NCBI GenBank assembly: GCA_036674765.1
Contig: JARVKI010000012.1
Coordinates: 601,741 to 665,740, forward strand
Length of the DNA stretch: 64,000 nt
From: Seiridium cupressi
Lineage: Eukaryota > Ascomycota > Sordariomycetes > Amphisphaeriales > Sporocadaceae
Direction: 5' to 3'
Made by a program: the position numbers and the translations under genes. Below are positions 49,059 to 60,099 of the stretch, in pieces (the first letter of the stretch is position 1; each line of letters begins with the position of its first letter). Below the pieces are notes generated by a model. That model was given only the letters and a program-made list of their open reading frames with translations. It was not told where the DNA came from and searched no databases.

Positions 49059-51149
49059 ATGTTCCAACCATCATTACTAACAAATCACGATTACAGGGTT
49101 TGCACGCAGCACGAGAGTGTCCAAACTCGAGGAAGTTTTGATCTCGGTCTTATTCGAAAAAGAAAATGCAAGTTGGCCCAACACCCGCGACAGCACAATG
49201 CAAAGAGTTCTAATGTGATTAGGTCCTTGTCAATATCTCAAACCGCATTCGTACCTGCACCCATACAGGCGCCCTCTGAAACCGGGGAGATAGAAAAACA
49301 TGGATGTATAATTACCTGTTACTGTGGCTGGATGGATCAGCAAGTCATTCTCCAGAACACCTCCGGTGAGCTTGCTCTCCTCCACAGCGAATACTACCGT
49401 CGACTCTCCGGCACTCTATGTTGCTCCTTCGATCCTATCGAGCAGCCAAGCGAGGTGATGCTGGAAAATCTCAAGAGAAGCCGGTATTGGCTAAGCCAAT
49501 CAAAGAATGAGCGTATCATACATTACCACTGCGGGCGATGTGGATGTCAAATCTTTGCCCAGTGGTGGCGCAACGTTCAAGGTGACGAGAAAAACTTGTG
49601 GGCTGTTGCCTCAGGTACTCTTGTTGGCTGCAGTGATGAACAGGAGCCTTGCAAAGCTGTGGCTGAGTACAATTATCATGTTGGAGCTGAGGAAACGGGC
49701 GACGGTGGGATGAGTTCCTGGATTGAAAGTATTGGAGGACGACAACTAGAACATGTTTCTCTAAGATACCGTGGGGCAAACGGCGACGACAAGATCTTGT
49801 TCTCATCAGAAGTGGGCGACACTACTCCTTTCCAGAATGCACCTGGTGAAGCGCAGAGTGTTCATCTTGTGGATAAGCAGACCGCCCAAACAAAAGCAGC
49901 TAAGCGGGCACGGAAATCCGAGGGAAAGAATGCCAACGAGAAGTCTGAAGACTCTACCTGGACAGCCTTGATGACAGATCACTTCGCCTGTGACCTCTCT
50001 GATGAGTCCGTAGAAACGAATAACGAAGATGAGGGAGACATCATCTCATTCGAGGAGGCTTGGAATTCCAAGGGAGAAGGCAAACCTCATGGCATGAACG
50101 CCCCGGGCAAAGGAAACGTCCTCAGCTGCGAAGAACCCAATTGCCCTGCTCCTGGCCCCCAGGATTGCCTCAACGGTTCCTGCATCTGCGGGCAGGTCAG
50201 CTTCAAAATCGTCCGCCCGAATGTTGGAGGACGCGACAATCAGACGTGGCAGAAGAATGACCAAGGCCGGCGTCGCCAGAACGCTCGGAAGGGCAAACTC
50301 GGCGAGAAAATATGGATTGATCCACGACCAAGTTTCTTGAGTAATGAACCAGGAGGCGACGGAACCAACCTATCCCTCAGTCTGCATTATGATAATTGGT
50401 GGCTTCGTCCTCTCGGTCAGCCCGAAGCCAGCAAGTATCTTGCCACACTATGCGCCTGCGCCAGGTGCCGCCTTACTACGGGGTTCGAAATACAGGCTTG
50501 GGCCTATGTACCGAAACACAACATCCTCATCAAGCACAGGAAAGGATGGCAGGAGACCAGTCCGTCAGACGGTGGAGGTAGACGGAGCTCCTCCGCCACA
50601 TCTGATCACGGATCGCAGGACACCGAAGATAAAGAGTTTATCATGGGCTTTTGCTTCGAAAGGGAGGAAGTCGAGCAACCGAAGCCTGCCGCGGACAAAA
50701 ACATCTTGGACGAAAATATTGATAAGATGATTACCGATATCGAGTCCCTGACAGTGAACAAGCAGATTACATGGGCTCAAGTCGCCGCAAAGGCTAGCAG
50801 CAGTTCTCACAAAAAGGACAAGGGAAACGAAAAGGTCGATGAAAAGAAAGTTGATCGTAATAAAAAAGGGACCAGATTCCGCGCCTTCTGCCTCAAATGT
50901 GGTGCCACATGCTTCAACTGGCGGAGGGGTGAGGCCGTTGTCAAGGTCGCTGTGGGACTCTTGAAAGCCGCAGAGGGTGTAAAAGCCGAGGATTGGCTTG
51001 AGTGGTGGACTCGAGATGTACTCCATTCTGAAGGTGCTACCGATGGTAGAAGTGGCCAGGTCGCTCACAGAGCTCGCAACTTGGTTCAAGAGTGTCAACG
51101 AGGCTTGAGAGGGCATACCCATGACGGGGCAGAGCGTGGAAGGAAATGA
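49059..51149 (+). CDS. large protein with two GFA/Mss4-like zinc-binding modules
   Basis: A single open frame of 696 aa. Two modules of the GFA (glutathione-dependent formaldehyde-activating enzyme)/CENP-V, Mss4-like fold are visible. The first, about residues 80-185, has CIITCYCGWMDQQVIL, then LLHSEYYRRLSGTLCCSF and IIHYHCGRCGCQIFAQWW. The second is split: GSCICGQVSFKIVRP (about 373), TLCACARCRLTTGFEIQAWA (about 464) and FRAFCLKCGATCFNWRR (about 610), with two charged insertions. In this family the CxC and CxxC cysteines bind zinc. Fungal GFA proteins are usually one module of about 130-160 aa, so a double-module protein with long linkers is unusual. Substrate and reaction are unknown. The first 75 residues are basic and poorly conserved-looking, so the start may be wrong or an upstream intron missed. 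Confidence 0.8.
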   Translation: MFQPSLLTNHDYRVCTQHESVQTRGSFDLGLIRKRKCKLAQHPRQHNAKSSNVIRSLSISQTAFVPAPIQAPSETGEIEKHGCIITCYCGWMDQQVILQNTSGELALLHSEYYRRLSGTLCCSFDPIEQPSEVMLENLKRSRYWLSQSKNERIIHYHCGRCGCQIFAQWWRNVQGDEKNLWAVASGTLVGCSDEQEPCKAVAEYNYHVGAEETGDGGMSSWIESIGGRQLEHVSLRYRGANGDDKILFSSEVGDTTPFQNAPGEAQSVHLVDKQTAQTKAAKRARKSEGKNANEKSEDSTWTALMTDHFACDLSDESVETNNEDEGDIISFEEAWNSKGEGKPHGMNAPGKGNVLSCEEPNCPAPGPQDCLNGSCICGQVSFKIVRPNVGGRDNQTWQKNDQGRRRQNARKGKLGEKIWIDPRPSFLSNEPGGDGTNLSLSLHYDNWWLRPLGQPEASKYLATLCACARCRLTTGFEIQAWAYVPKHNILIKHRKGWQETSPSDGGGRRSSSATSDHGSQDTEDKEFIMGFCFEREEVEQPKPAADKNILDENIDKMITDIESLTVNKQITWAQVAAKASSSSHKKDKGNEKVDEKKVDRNKKGTRFRAFCLKCGATCFNWRRGEAVVKVAVGLLKAAEGVKAEDWLEWWTRDVLHSEGATDGRSGQVAHRARNLVQECQRGLRGHTHDGAERGRK

Positions 51150-52594
51150 TGATATTGACGCTGATGGTTTCGAGCGTATAGTCGATAGGAAAGGAAAGGG
51201 TCTTGCTGAGGGATGCGTTAGACTTTACTGAATGGAAGTTGGAAAGGGGCACTCTACGTCACACTATTGACAAATATAGACAAGAACACAGCGTTGATTA
51301 TGAGACAGCGGATGCTCGTAGATTTATGCCAGCACCAGAGATAGTGTTAAAGAATTTATTTTATGCAGAAATGCCGTCTCCTTCCAAGTCTCCTTGTCTC
51401 TCATTGGTGTTTTCTATTTCTGTTTTCCCGCCAGCCGCATCCAAACCAATCAGCCTCCTCTTGCGATGCCTATCTTGTAGCGCTAGACAAAGTAGTGCCG
51501 TAATAGACAAGCCTAGGCGTGCAAATCAGCGTCAGTAACAACGAATTGCACTGATATAGTAACCTTGTTCGAAATCCTTGCAATGGACTAGAGATTGTGC
51601 TTAACCTCCAGTACGTCTATGCCTGGCTAGGAAGCGATTCCCGGCCCTAGAACAAATTTGTTCGCGTAGTGCAGAGCTCACCATCATGAATGATTATGAA
51701 CACTGGTTTCACGATCCTTCAACAAATGCCGAAAATGTAATGAATATTATAATAGTTGCAAAAAAAAAAAAAAAATTGGTCCGATTTAGCTAACCCATAA
51801 GAACTAAACCAATGATGCTTAAGCCTCCAACGTCGATATAAGCAACCATGAGCCAGCAGCCCACAGGAGTGCACTTGCACCGTACTGAAGACGATAGTCA
51901 ATGTGTCCAGCATTTCCAAGGCAGAAACCATGGCCTACTACACTATCAAGTGCCACTGTGGTCCATCCCACCCTTTTCTGCAGACCCTGTAGGATAAGCC
52001 TCCTGGCTCTCGAAATAATACAGCTGCGGAGCCACCTCTCCCTTGCGCAAGAGCATGTACTTCCGAACCCACCAGGGAAAAGCCTTGGTTGCTTGAAAAA
52101 CAATTATGTGTTTTGGCTCCAGCGACAGGAGTTTCACGAAATGGGTAATTGGATCTTAGCTCAATTGCACTTGGATCAGAAAAGTAAAGATGAAATTGAT
52201 TTGTGACGCATTAAGCATCTATCCCTTATCTTGGTGTAATGATATGAACGGGATGAACTGGTAGGCCTGAGGGATGTCTTGCTCTACAAAAAAAAAAAAA
52301 AAAAAAATAGAAGTCAGTGTCTTGCTCAGCACCCAGTAGTTACAGACCTAGTTCTCCTGGTAGTATCTTCTCGAGCGATTTTGATATGCCATTATGCAGA
52401 GATTTGAATTCCATAATTATTTATTCAGTACCTCAAACGTGCATACAACTTCGTCACAACAACCACACATAAGCCAGGGTTGTCTTTTCTCCTATTCCTG
52501 ATTAATCTGGCTTAGTATATATCTTTCGAAATATGTCAAGCATGACAGCCCTCGCAGGATAGTGTCCACAGTCCTTGGGATAGGAATTGATTCC
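51150..52594. other. intergenic boundary between intact and decayed regions
   Basis: A 1.4-kb stretch with A runs at 51760-51775 and 52288-52307. Short minus-strand frames at 51819-52137 have no secure match. No supported gene. Confidence 0.5.
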
Positions 52595-53745
52595 TCAATC
52601 ATCTAGAACCTGTACTTTGACAGCCCTAGCAGATGGATCTGATGCTGTCTTGAATGCCTGCTCGCCTTCCTCCAACTTATACCGATGCGTGACCAGTAGC
52701 TTCAAGTCGACGAGTCCCGCAGAGACGAGACAATAGCCTTGGGATAAGTGTCGTGATAGCGGTATTGGAATCGGAGATCGATCTCCCTGGATGCCATGTG
52801 CATGAAGGGCATTGTTTGGAAGTCTTTGCCGCACCCGATCACGAATACCATGCCGCCAAAGCAGCAGGACTGTAAATAGTGAGCATCTTATATGATAGTA
52901 CCAATTAGTAAAAGCATGCTTACGTATATTCCAGTCTGCACACTCGACTCGACACCAGTGCACTCGAAAACCAATTTGGCTTCTGTCTTGAGGGCGGCTT
53001 TTACCTCGTTGGCAACCTCTGTAGGTTGCAGTTTGGTATTCACCTTGACAACCCGAACTCGTGGAACAAGCCGCTGAGCGAACTGGAGACGGTTCTCGTC
53101 CATGTCGGCGATGACTATAGGGTTCGCTCCTGCAGCGTGTGCTGCCGATAAAGTGGCAAGACCTATGGGACCAGCTCCGCAGATCAGGATGGGATCTCCC
53201 AATCTCACTCCCGAACGATCAATTCCAGCCAGAGCGACGGAGAGGGGCTCGAGAAGAGAACCCTCCTCAAAGGAAAGCTCATCCGGAATCTGATGCAGCC
53301 ATTCCTCGGGGTGCACATGATATCGGGTAAGAGTGCCGTGGTAAGGAGGCGTCGAGAAGAAGACGACCTCGGGGCAAGCATTGTAACGACCATTCCGACA
53401 GTAGTAGCAGGTCGCCTTCATGCATGGGATACCGCATTCTAGAGCTACTCGGTCTCCCGGTTTGAAGCGCGTGACCCCAGGCCCAACCTCCAGCACAACA
53501 CCGGCACTTTCGTGACCGAGGCCGTTCTCGCCCGTCACGACCATATCATTGATATGGCCTTTCTTCCAGAAGTGAACATCTGAGCCGCATATGCCAGTCG
53601 CTCGAACGTGAACTAGACATTGCCCCGCACTCAGGGTCGGGACCGGCCTGGACTGTAGATGCAGTTCATGCTTTGGGTTTGTGTAAACCGAGAGGTTCTC
53701 CGGCTTTCTTGAGCGCACATCGAGAGATCCGACAGCTGAAGCCAT
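52595..53745 (-). pseudogene. lad1: L-arabinitol 4-dehydrogenase with a frameshift
   Basis: L-arabinitol 4-dehydrogenase is a zinc, NAD-dependent medium-chain dehydrogenase of fungal pentose catabolism. Exon 1 (52924-53745) encodes the zinc domain (ATGICGSDVHFWKKG, GLGHESAGVVLEVG, GIPCMKATCYYCRNGRYNAC, VVFFSTPPYHGTLTRYH) and Rossmann motif ([23 protein letters not shown]). A 54-bp intron (GTAAGC...CAG) joins it to exon 2 from 52869 ([16 protein letters not shown]). At about 52730 the frame breaks one base short within the YPKAI...AGLVDLK region. The remaining sequence ([20 protein letters not shown] to the stop at 52595) is intact in the next frame. Apart from that base the length (about 365 residues) and all zinc ligands are normal. 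It is therefore a very young pseudogene, a strain-specific lesion, or a sequence error. A sorbitol or xylitol dehydrogenase assignment is possible but less good. Confidence 0.8.
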
Positions 53746-54339
53746 TGCGTCGGTCTGATCTGTGATGTAATATTTTTGGTGGGTTTGGAGGGGTGATCAA
53801 CGACAAGTTGAAATGGAATGCTTTTTGGAGATCTGAGGGGCGGGCTATAGCGAGGGGCCGGATTGGCCTTTTAAGCTTTGCTGGTCACTCTTGTTGTTAT
53901 GAGATCTGATTCGTTGATACGAAGATGGCGAGCGTTCCTCTCGTCGATTTGTACAAGTGGAAGCTGTGTCCAACATCATGCAGAAATAGTGCGCTCCCGC
54001 TGGTGTTGATCTGAGGAAATTTGACAGAGTAGACTCTTACAGAGACCTCCCCGTTTGGTCGATTTATGTTGTATGCGTGTTGCAGATATTCTGCTACGTG
54101 GACGGAGCAGAGCCTGTCACTTTTCTTTTGTCGGTAGTTTCACAGAAGCTAATCCCGTGTTCACTCGGTGGGTATGTAAGTGCCTTGGCAAATCATAACA
54201 AATCCTTGCGGGATCCAATTGTACCATAGTATTACTGATTCGTTGTTACGTACCGTTGTGAGTTATAAATTATGCTGCACGGGTGACGAAAATGAAGTCA
54301 ACCATCTTACCGCTTTTTCTACACTCAACATGTCACTCA
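53746..54339. other. promoter-like gap
   Basis: About 0.6 kb between the dehydrogenase start and the SDR remnant. The missing SDR N-terminus, including the TGxxxGxG cofactor motif, cannot be found here. Confidence 0.5.
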
Positions 54340-54907
54340 GGGGCAAGTGTAATGCATTGCGAGAGCGGCCTGTCTGCGTCATAGTAACAAGAGAGATTGA
54401 CATTCTTGTGAACAACACTAGACTTGGCGGCAATACACATCGAGAAGACGTCACCATTGAGGAATACGAGCGACTCATGGTGTCAATGTTCGTGCTGCAC
54501 TCTTCATGACACAAGCCGTCCTGCCCTATATGAATCGGGGGGGAGGGTTCGCATCACAAACCTATCTTCAATCTCTGCTCTTGGTCAATATGCCACTCAG
54601 TCAGTCTACGCGGCGGCAAAAGCGGCGGTAGAAGCCTTCACTGGGGTCTGGGCAACCGAGCTGGGTCATAAATACAGCGTCATTGTCAATGCAGTAAACC
54701 CTGATCTGGTTGATACGGACCATGTATCGAGCAGCCGGACCGGTACACCTTACTCGCATGGCGACTCAGAACACAAAGGTCCCTGCTGCACCAAGGTGTG
54801 GCAAGGAAGACGACATTGCCGATATATTGGTATCTTTGAGCGAGGAAAGGCCTCGCTGGGTTACCGGCGACGCCATATGCGCGAACGGCGGCATGTTGTA
54901 TTTCTAA
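54340..54907 (+). pseudogene. short-chain dehydrogenase/reductase remnant
   Basis: The C-terminal two thirds of a classical SDR can be followed: DILVNN (the NNAG motif, here NNTR), HREDVTIEEYERLM, then FMTQAVLPYMN, NLSSISALGQYATQSVYAAA (catalytic Ser and Tyr-x3-Lys) and VNAVNPDLVDTD. The C-terminus is WVTGDAICANGGMLYF. The pieces lie in different frames. Breaks fall near 54480, at a G7 run (54537-54543) and near 54720, where one extra base precedes an ATG. The N-terminal TGxxxGxG cofactor loop is absent. NNAG to NNTR can be explained by two G-to-A changes. It resembles reductases found in fungal secondary-metabolite clusters and is flanked by other broken genes. Confidence 0.75.
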
Positions 54908-55008
54908 TTGCTGAGCTCTAATTATTTCCTCTTTTACTATTTTGTTATACACAGTACAGCGTTGGGTACGGGGATTTCTCAATGGCTTCCTCCCTGCATA
55001 GTCCACCA

Positions 55009-55100
55009 TAAATAACTACGATTAAATCTATAATATTAGTGAAAATAATAATATAAATTTCGCTCTTTTTGCGTTTTATATAAAGCGTTATCCAGGACAG
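55009..55100. other. short AT-rich patch
   Basis: A roughly 90-bp strongly AT-rich stretch between the SDR and ABC remnants, similar in texture to the AT tail at the window's right end. It may be a small RIP-affected repeat remnant. Confidence 0.4.
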
Positions 55101-55178
55101 CTTATGCTATACCCTAATCTAAGAGCCTTTAGCCAATAGCCTCCGCGACATATGCTAGTTGAGAAACAAACCCCGCCT

Positions 55179-58100
55179 CTAGTGTTCGGACATATACGCT
55201 GTATAGAGCTCCCGGAACGGAGACTCGCGATCTAGCAGGACATGAGGCGTATCATACTCGATAACCTTGCCTTGTTTAAGCACTGCGACACGATCATACT
55301 GTTCTATTTTAGCGAAGCGGTGAACGACTGAGATGACGGTGTGTTCCTTGAACGTATTTTCGATCACATCCAACATAATTGACTCGGTCTTGTTATCGAC
55401 GCTATGACTGATCAGAATCATGATTGTTTAGGACCCGAACTCATCCTTGGGGAAAGATCTGGGACCGAGCTTTGACCGCGGATTTCATACATACCTGCTA
55501 GTAGCCTCATCTACGATCAATACCTTGCTGGGCGTCAACCAAGCTCGGGCCAGACACAAAAGCTGCTTCTCGCCCTGGGACCACTCGGTCGGATCCAAGT
55601 CAGCGTCGAGCCCCCCTATACTGCAAACTCTACCCCAAAGCCCAACTCCCTCAAGCGCTTTCTGCATGACGTCCGACGAGGAGGGTCCCCTCACATCAAG
55701 GTTCGATCTGACAGTGCCAGGAAGGAAGAAGGGCTCTTGGGGCAAAACAATGAGCCTGGAGTGGAAATCATCGCCAGATAGACGGGAAGTATCGATGTCG
55801 TCGATAGTTATGCGTCCTTGAACCTCGATCATACGAAGCAGAGCCATGAGAATCGTGGATTTGCCGCTCCCTGAGGGTCCACAAATAGCAACCTTCTCTC
55901 CAGGGTTGATTTCCAGGCTCAAGTCCGTTAAGACAGGGTGGCCTCCGGTCCTGTATTTTCCATGTAAGCAGCTGCATCTGTTCGACGAGCGCAAGGTAGA
56001 GGAGGCGGGCGGAAAAAGAGAGTTCTGGAGTTTCTCACGCATAGCTGGCAGTAACATTCCCAAGACGAATTGACCCCAAAGCTGGCCAGTCTGGTAAGGG
56101 GTTGTGGTTGCCGACAGGCTCCTGAGGGGTTTCCTCCACGAACTTCTGCACACGGGAAACAGCTCCTATCGATGTCTCTAATTTGGTCCACGGCTGTATG
56201 CTCTGGGAGAGTAGGTTGTTGAACTGTAGGATGATGACCAACGCAACACCCAGGTCCCCAGCGCTGATGCTGGTATTTGACGAGGACCTGGAAGGTGATA
56301 GGGCTATCGCAGCGATGACGACAGCAAGACCTCCCACCATGAGATCCATGATATCATCGAAAGAGTCCCAGCACTTCGACAGTAGTAAACATATACGGAC
56401 CAATTTCCGTTTTGTCTCTCGTCAAGTCCCATGGAATCCTCAGCTGGGCTATCAGTTGCTTGGTGCGGTGCTTGCGAGTGTGTGGATGTGTCATTGTCGC
56501 TTGAATGTGAGCCGGCAACTTCCGTTATTGTCTCGCTGGAGCTGTTGCGCTCAGAAAGCCCAGCACTCCAATGTCCAAGCTCATGGAAGGCCCCCGAGTG
56601 GATGAGCTTGCCACCCTCGGGGACCAGTACATTATCCATATACCGAAGGATCTTCTCTATCTCGAGCGTGAGTTGAATTAATTGGGTTCGCCTAGGATAT
56701 CAGGTACTCACGGTCATTTGTCGCTAGGATGACAGATATTCCAGCCCTGCGAAAATATCCATCGTTTCGGAAGAGTCGAGCTGACAAGATATTGGCGATC
56801 TTGGCGTCGAGTCCGCTCATTACATCGTCGAGGAGCACAATGGGAAGTCTTGAATAGATAGCACGAGCGAGGGTCTGCAAAGATTAGCGACAATCTCGGA
56901 ACGTTTGTTCGAAGCTGCAAACCGTCACGTACAAGTCGCTGCTGTTGGCCGCCGCTGAGAGAAACACCATTACTTCCAGCAGCCGTAAAATCACGTCGGG
57001 GAAGCGCGTCCAAGTCCCCCTGGAGACATGAATAATCTATTGAGAAGTTGTACCACTCTTGGTCAAACTCCGTGCCGAGTGTGATACTGTGACGGATAGT
57101 ATCGTCCATTATCCATGGCGTCTGAGAACAAAACGCAGCTCTTGTTACAGCTGATGTCATGGCACCAGCTTTTAGTTTCGTTTCACCCAGGATAGTCCAC
57201 AGCAGGGTTGACTTCCCGGATGCAACAGGCCCAAAAATTGCAGTTAGTCCGGAGGGCAGCTCGAGGGTCAGATCCTGGAGTACAGGGCTAGAGTTTGAGT
57301 CCCACGCGATGTGGGCATGCTCAAAGATCATCAAGGGACCACCCTTCTCGGGTTGTCTATAGCGCATCTCGCGAAGAACAAGAGTGTCATTGCTAGAGCC
57401 AGCGGGAGAAATCGACAAGTTTGTCTCTTCGAACGTTGATTCTTTCAAACAGAAGGTCTCAATACGACCGAAGCACGCTGCTGCTTGTGCAAGGCTTGGC
57501 AATGCTTGACAGAATCGTATCAACGGGGCAGTCGCGAGGCTGATGAGGGAAAGCGATGCGAATGCCTGAGCTGATAGCAGAGTTTCGCTCTTGGACACAA
57601 CTGCAATGATAATATACACGGCGAAAGTGATAAACGGCGCAAGTGTCACAGGAGCATTTCCTGGCATCCGGTCAGTATAACTTCAAGGTACAGTGCATCG
57701 CACTGTATGGCCATGTATAACCATGCTCCTTACCGAGGAGGATTTGCCATATGAGAAGCATTCTGAACTTTTCTGAAGTTCGAAGCTCAAGTTCTCTGAG
57801 CTTTGTAATAGCGTTTCTCAGAAAGCTTGTCATGCCAAGCTTTTGAACGGCCTTCATGTTACTCAACATGCCTGAAGTAACCGCTCACTCCATGCGGCAT
57901 GAGCTGAACCGATGCGATTAGACACCCCCCAAGTCATTAACACAGATGCTGTGCTGGGGTTAGTAAGGTAATGCCCGATTAAGTCTTCTCAGTGTAAATG
58001 GACTGCTTACTCAGAGTGATGATCAAGGACACAAGAAATGCCCATGACATTTGGCGCTGTAGGAGCCAGAGGGCTATGCCAACCTCCAAGATGGACGCCC

Positions 58101-59495
58101 AGAGCTCATGGATCAGTCTCAAGGCTTGAGCAATTCTCTCCTAACGAATCATTAGATACACAGGGGATAGAACTGGGCTAAAGGAATGATATTTCAGGAC
58201 TTGAGTCTGCGGAAATTGGATCGCACGATCCGGGAGCATCCACTACATCGGTTCCCATCAAGGTAACAATGGCTGTATCCTTGAGCTCCGCCGCCTTTAA
58301 GCCTGTCGTATGACGGTATATCATAGCTATTAGACATGACCGAATACTGGCGATTGTACGATTTGTCTGTCGCCAATGGAAGGCCCGCGATACCTATACT
58401 TGTTAGCTTAGATAGCAAGGGGTTGTATTGCAGATAGCTTACAGCAATACCAAGGTAGACGAGGACAAAAGCACCGATGAGGGCAAGCCCAAATTGTTCA
58501 TCCACATTGTCCTGTGCTCCGGCAGTCAAATACGATACCGATGCGTCGATCAGAAATGGTTGGCAAAAAACAAAGGCAGACAGGGCCAGTCGTGGCAGGA
58601 CTGCAGAGAACAGTAGCCGGGAGTGTGACCAAAAGGTAGCTCGCAATAATCGATACCGTCCTCTTCTGACACTGTGCCAGTAGTCATGGAGCTTTGTCCA
58701 TGTCGAATCCTCCCTCAGTTCGTGGTCGACTTGAGGAATCTGGCCCAGGATGAGAACGCTAGAGTACCCCTTTCGTAGGAATGGCAGGGCCCATGTGAAG
58801 AAGCATCGAATCCAGAGATCAACCAATTGCTCTTTCGACTCGGTCTTTTCCACCGGTCGCAAAAGGCCAAGTTTCCGGGCCGACTCGACAAAGACAACAA
58901 CAGTGGTCATTAGCAAAGTGACGATGGCCAGAGACCTCAGCGTGGTAGAGCATGGAACCAGCCAAAACGAACGAAGAGTTGGCAGAAGTAGGACGTCGGA
59001 TGCCGAGAAATACAGGACCAAGAGATCTGAGGGCCGAATCGATCGCTGGTCCTCAAAATACGACAGCACTCCAGCGGCGGCAACCGCGATAGACGCGAGT
59101 GTTGCTGAGGCGATTAACATCGATGCTCTCAGAAATGGTTCCTGTTGGCGAAATGCCAGAAGAAGCACATTGAAAACCAGGAGCACGAGATATAGGATCT
59201 GCATGCAATCAATCAGTGACGATCTGTGCGCGACCAGGCACACTTGGGTCTCCTACAGATTTCCATATTGCACGCGTATAGGAGCTCGCCTCCTTTGGGG
59301 ATCCGTGCAGTGTTCGTAGGCGGAAGGGTAGAAGGATGCGGAAGACCGCTGCTGGTAGGGCAGTAAAAAAAAAGTGTCCTCAAAGAGAAGCGTGGAGTCA
59401 AATGCGCGGCATGCAACGTCGACGCGTGGGCCAATCCCATCGTCGCTACCGATGGCGCATAACTCGGAATGCGTCGGCTGCAGTGCGCTCGTCAT
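55179..59495 (-). pseudogene. ABCC-type ABC transporter lacking most of transmembrane domain 2
   Basis: This is a fungal MRP-like full transporter read through about ten exons (59257-59495, 58443-59198, 58244-58393, 58011-58140, 57734-57948, 56933-57660, 56712-56874, 56039-56656, 55495-55950, 55179-55401). Nearly all joins have GT/AG sites with consistent phase. NBD1 has Walker A GPVASGKST, signature VSLSGGQQQRL and Walker B IVLLDDVMSGLDA. NBD2 has GPSGSGKST, WSQGEKQL, VLIVDEATS with the catalytic Glu, and a switch His (ISVVHRF). Three lesions break it: a 9-A run (59365-59373) one base out of frame in the first membrane segment, a frame change near 57885 before GMLSNMKAVQ, and a junction near 56350. 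At that junction the start of TMD2 (YYCRSAGTLSM) is fused out of frame to its last helix (MDLMVGGLAVVIAAIA), removing roughly 250 residues. It could not be a normal exporter. The start at 59495 is tentative. Confidence 0.85.
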
Positions 59496-59570
59496 CCCTA
59501 CCAAACCAGTATCTCTACTGGCGATGTTAAACTTCATCAAAACTACGACAACGTTGCGAAAAGACATGTC

Positions 59571-59628
59571 CAGCCAGAAAAACAGCCAGAAAAACAGCCA
59601 GGAAAACAGTCAGGAAAACAGTCGGAAA
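59571..59628. repeat. 12-bp minisatellite, about 4-5 copies
   Basis: Degenerating tandem copies of CAGCCAGAAAAA lie between the divergent ABC and MFS remnants. Later units carry C-to-T and A-to-G changes. A short frame reading KNSQ/ENSQ crosses it but looks incidental. Confidence 0.9.
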
Positions 59629-60099
59629 TCCTTCCGAACTGCCCCTGGACTGCTGTGCCGCTTACGAAGACGCTCCCAGGATCCCAGGATGAGAAGTCCT
59701 AGGCTTCGCTCTATGTCGATATAACTACTAACCCGTATACTCGCTTAAACTTTGGCCGAAAGCAGTGTAACCGATTAATAGAGGTTAGAGCGTCCTATCA
59801 CTTTCTACCATGATTTCACGTCCGTGCAATAGCCGGCATCAGACCAGCCCTGCAGGGATAAATAGAGGAGTAGCACAGCGTCTTTATCTGCATGTGTGCT
59901 AAGGGCGCCCACTACCCCAGGCTTGGCTCAGGGACCCGGGAAGTCAATTCATCAGACGGTCACTAAACATACATGTACATTGTAGGTGCCGGTTGCACTG
60001 GTCCCTTCTAGCGGCGACGTCTAGAGATATTTGCGCCTATCTTTCAAATTTTTTTTTTCTTCTTTCTTCATTTCGAATTAGATTATATTCACGCGTCCG

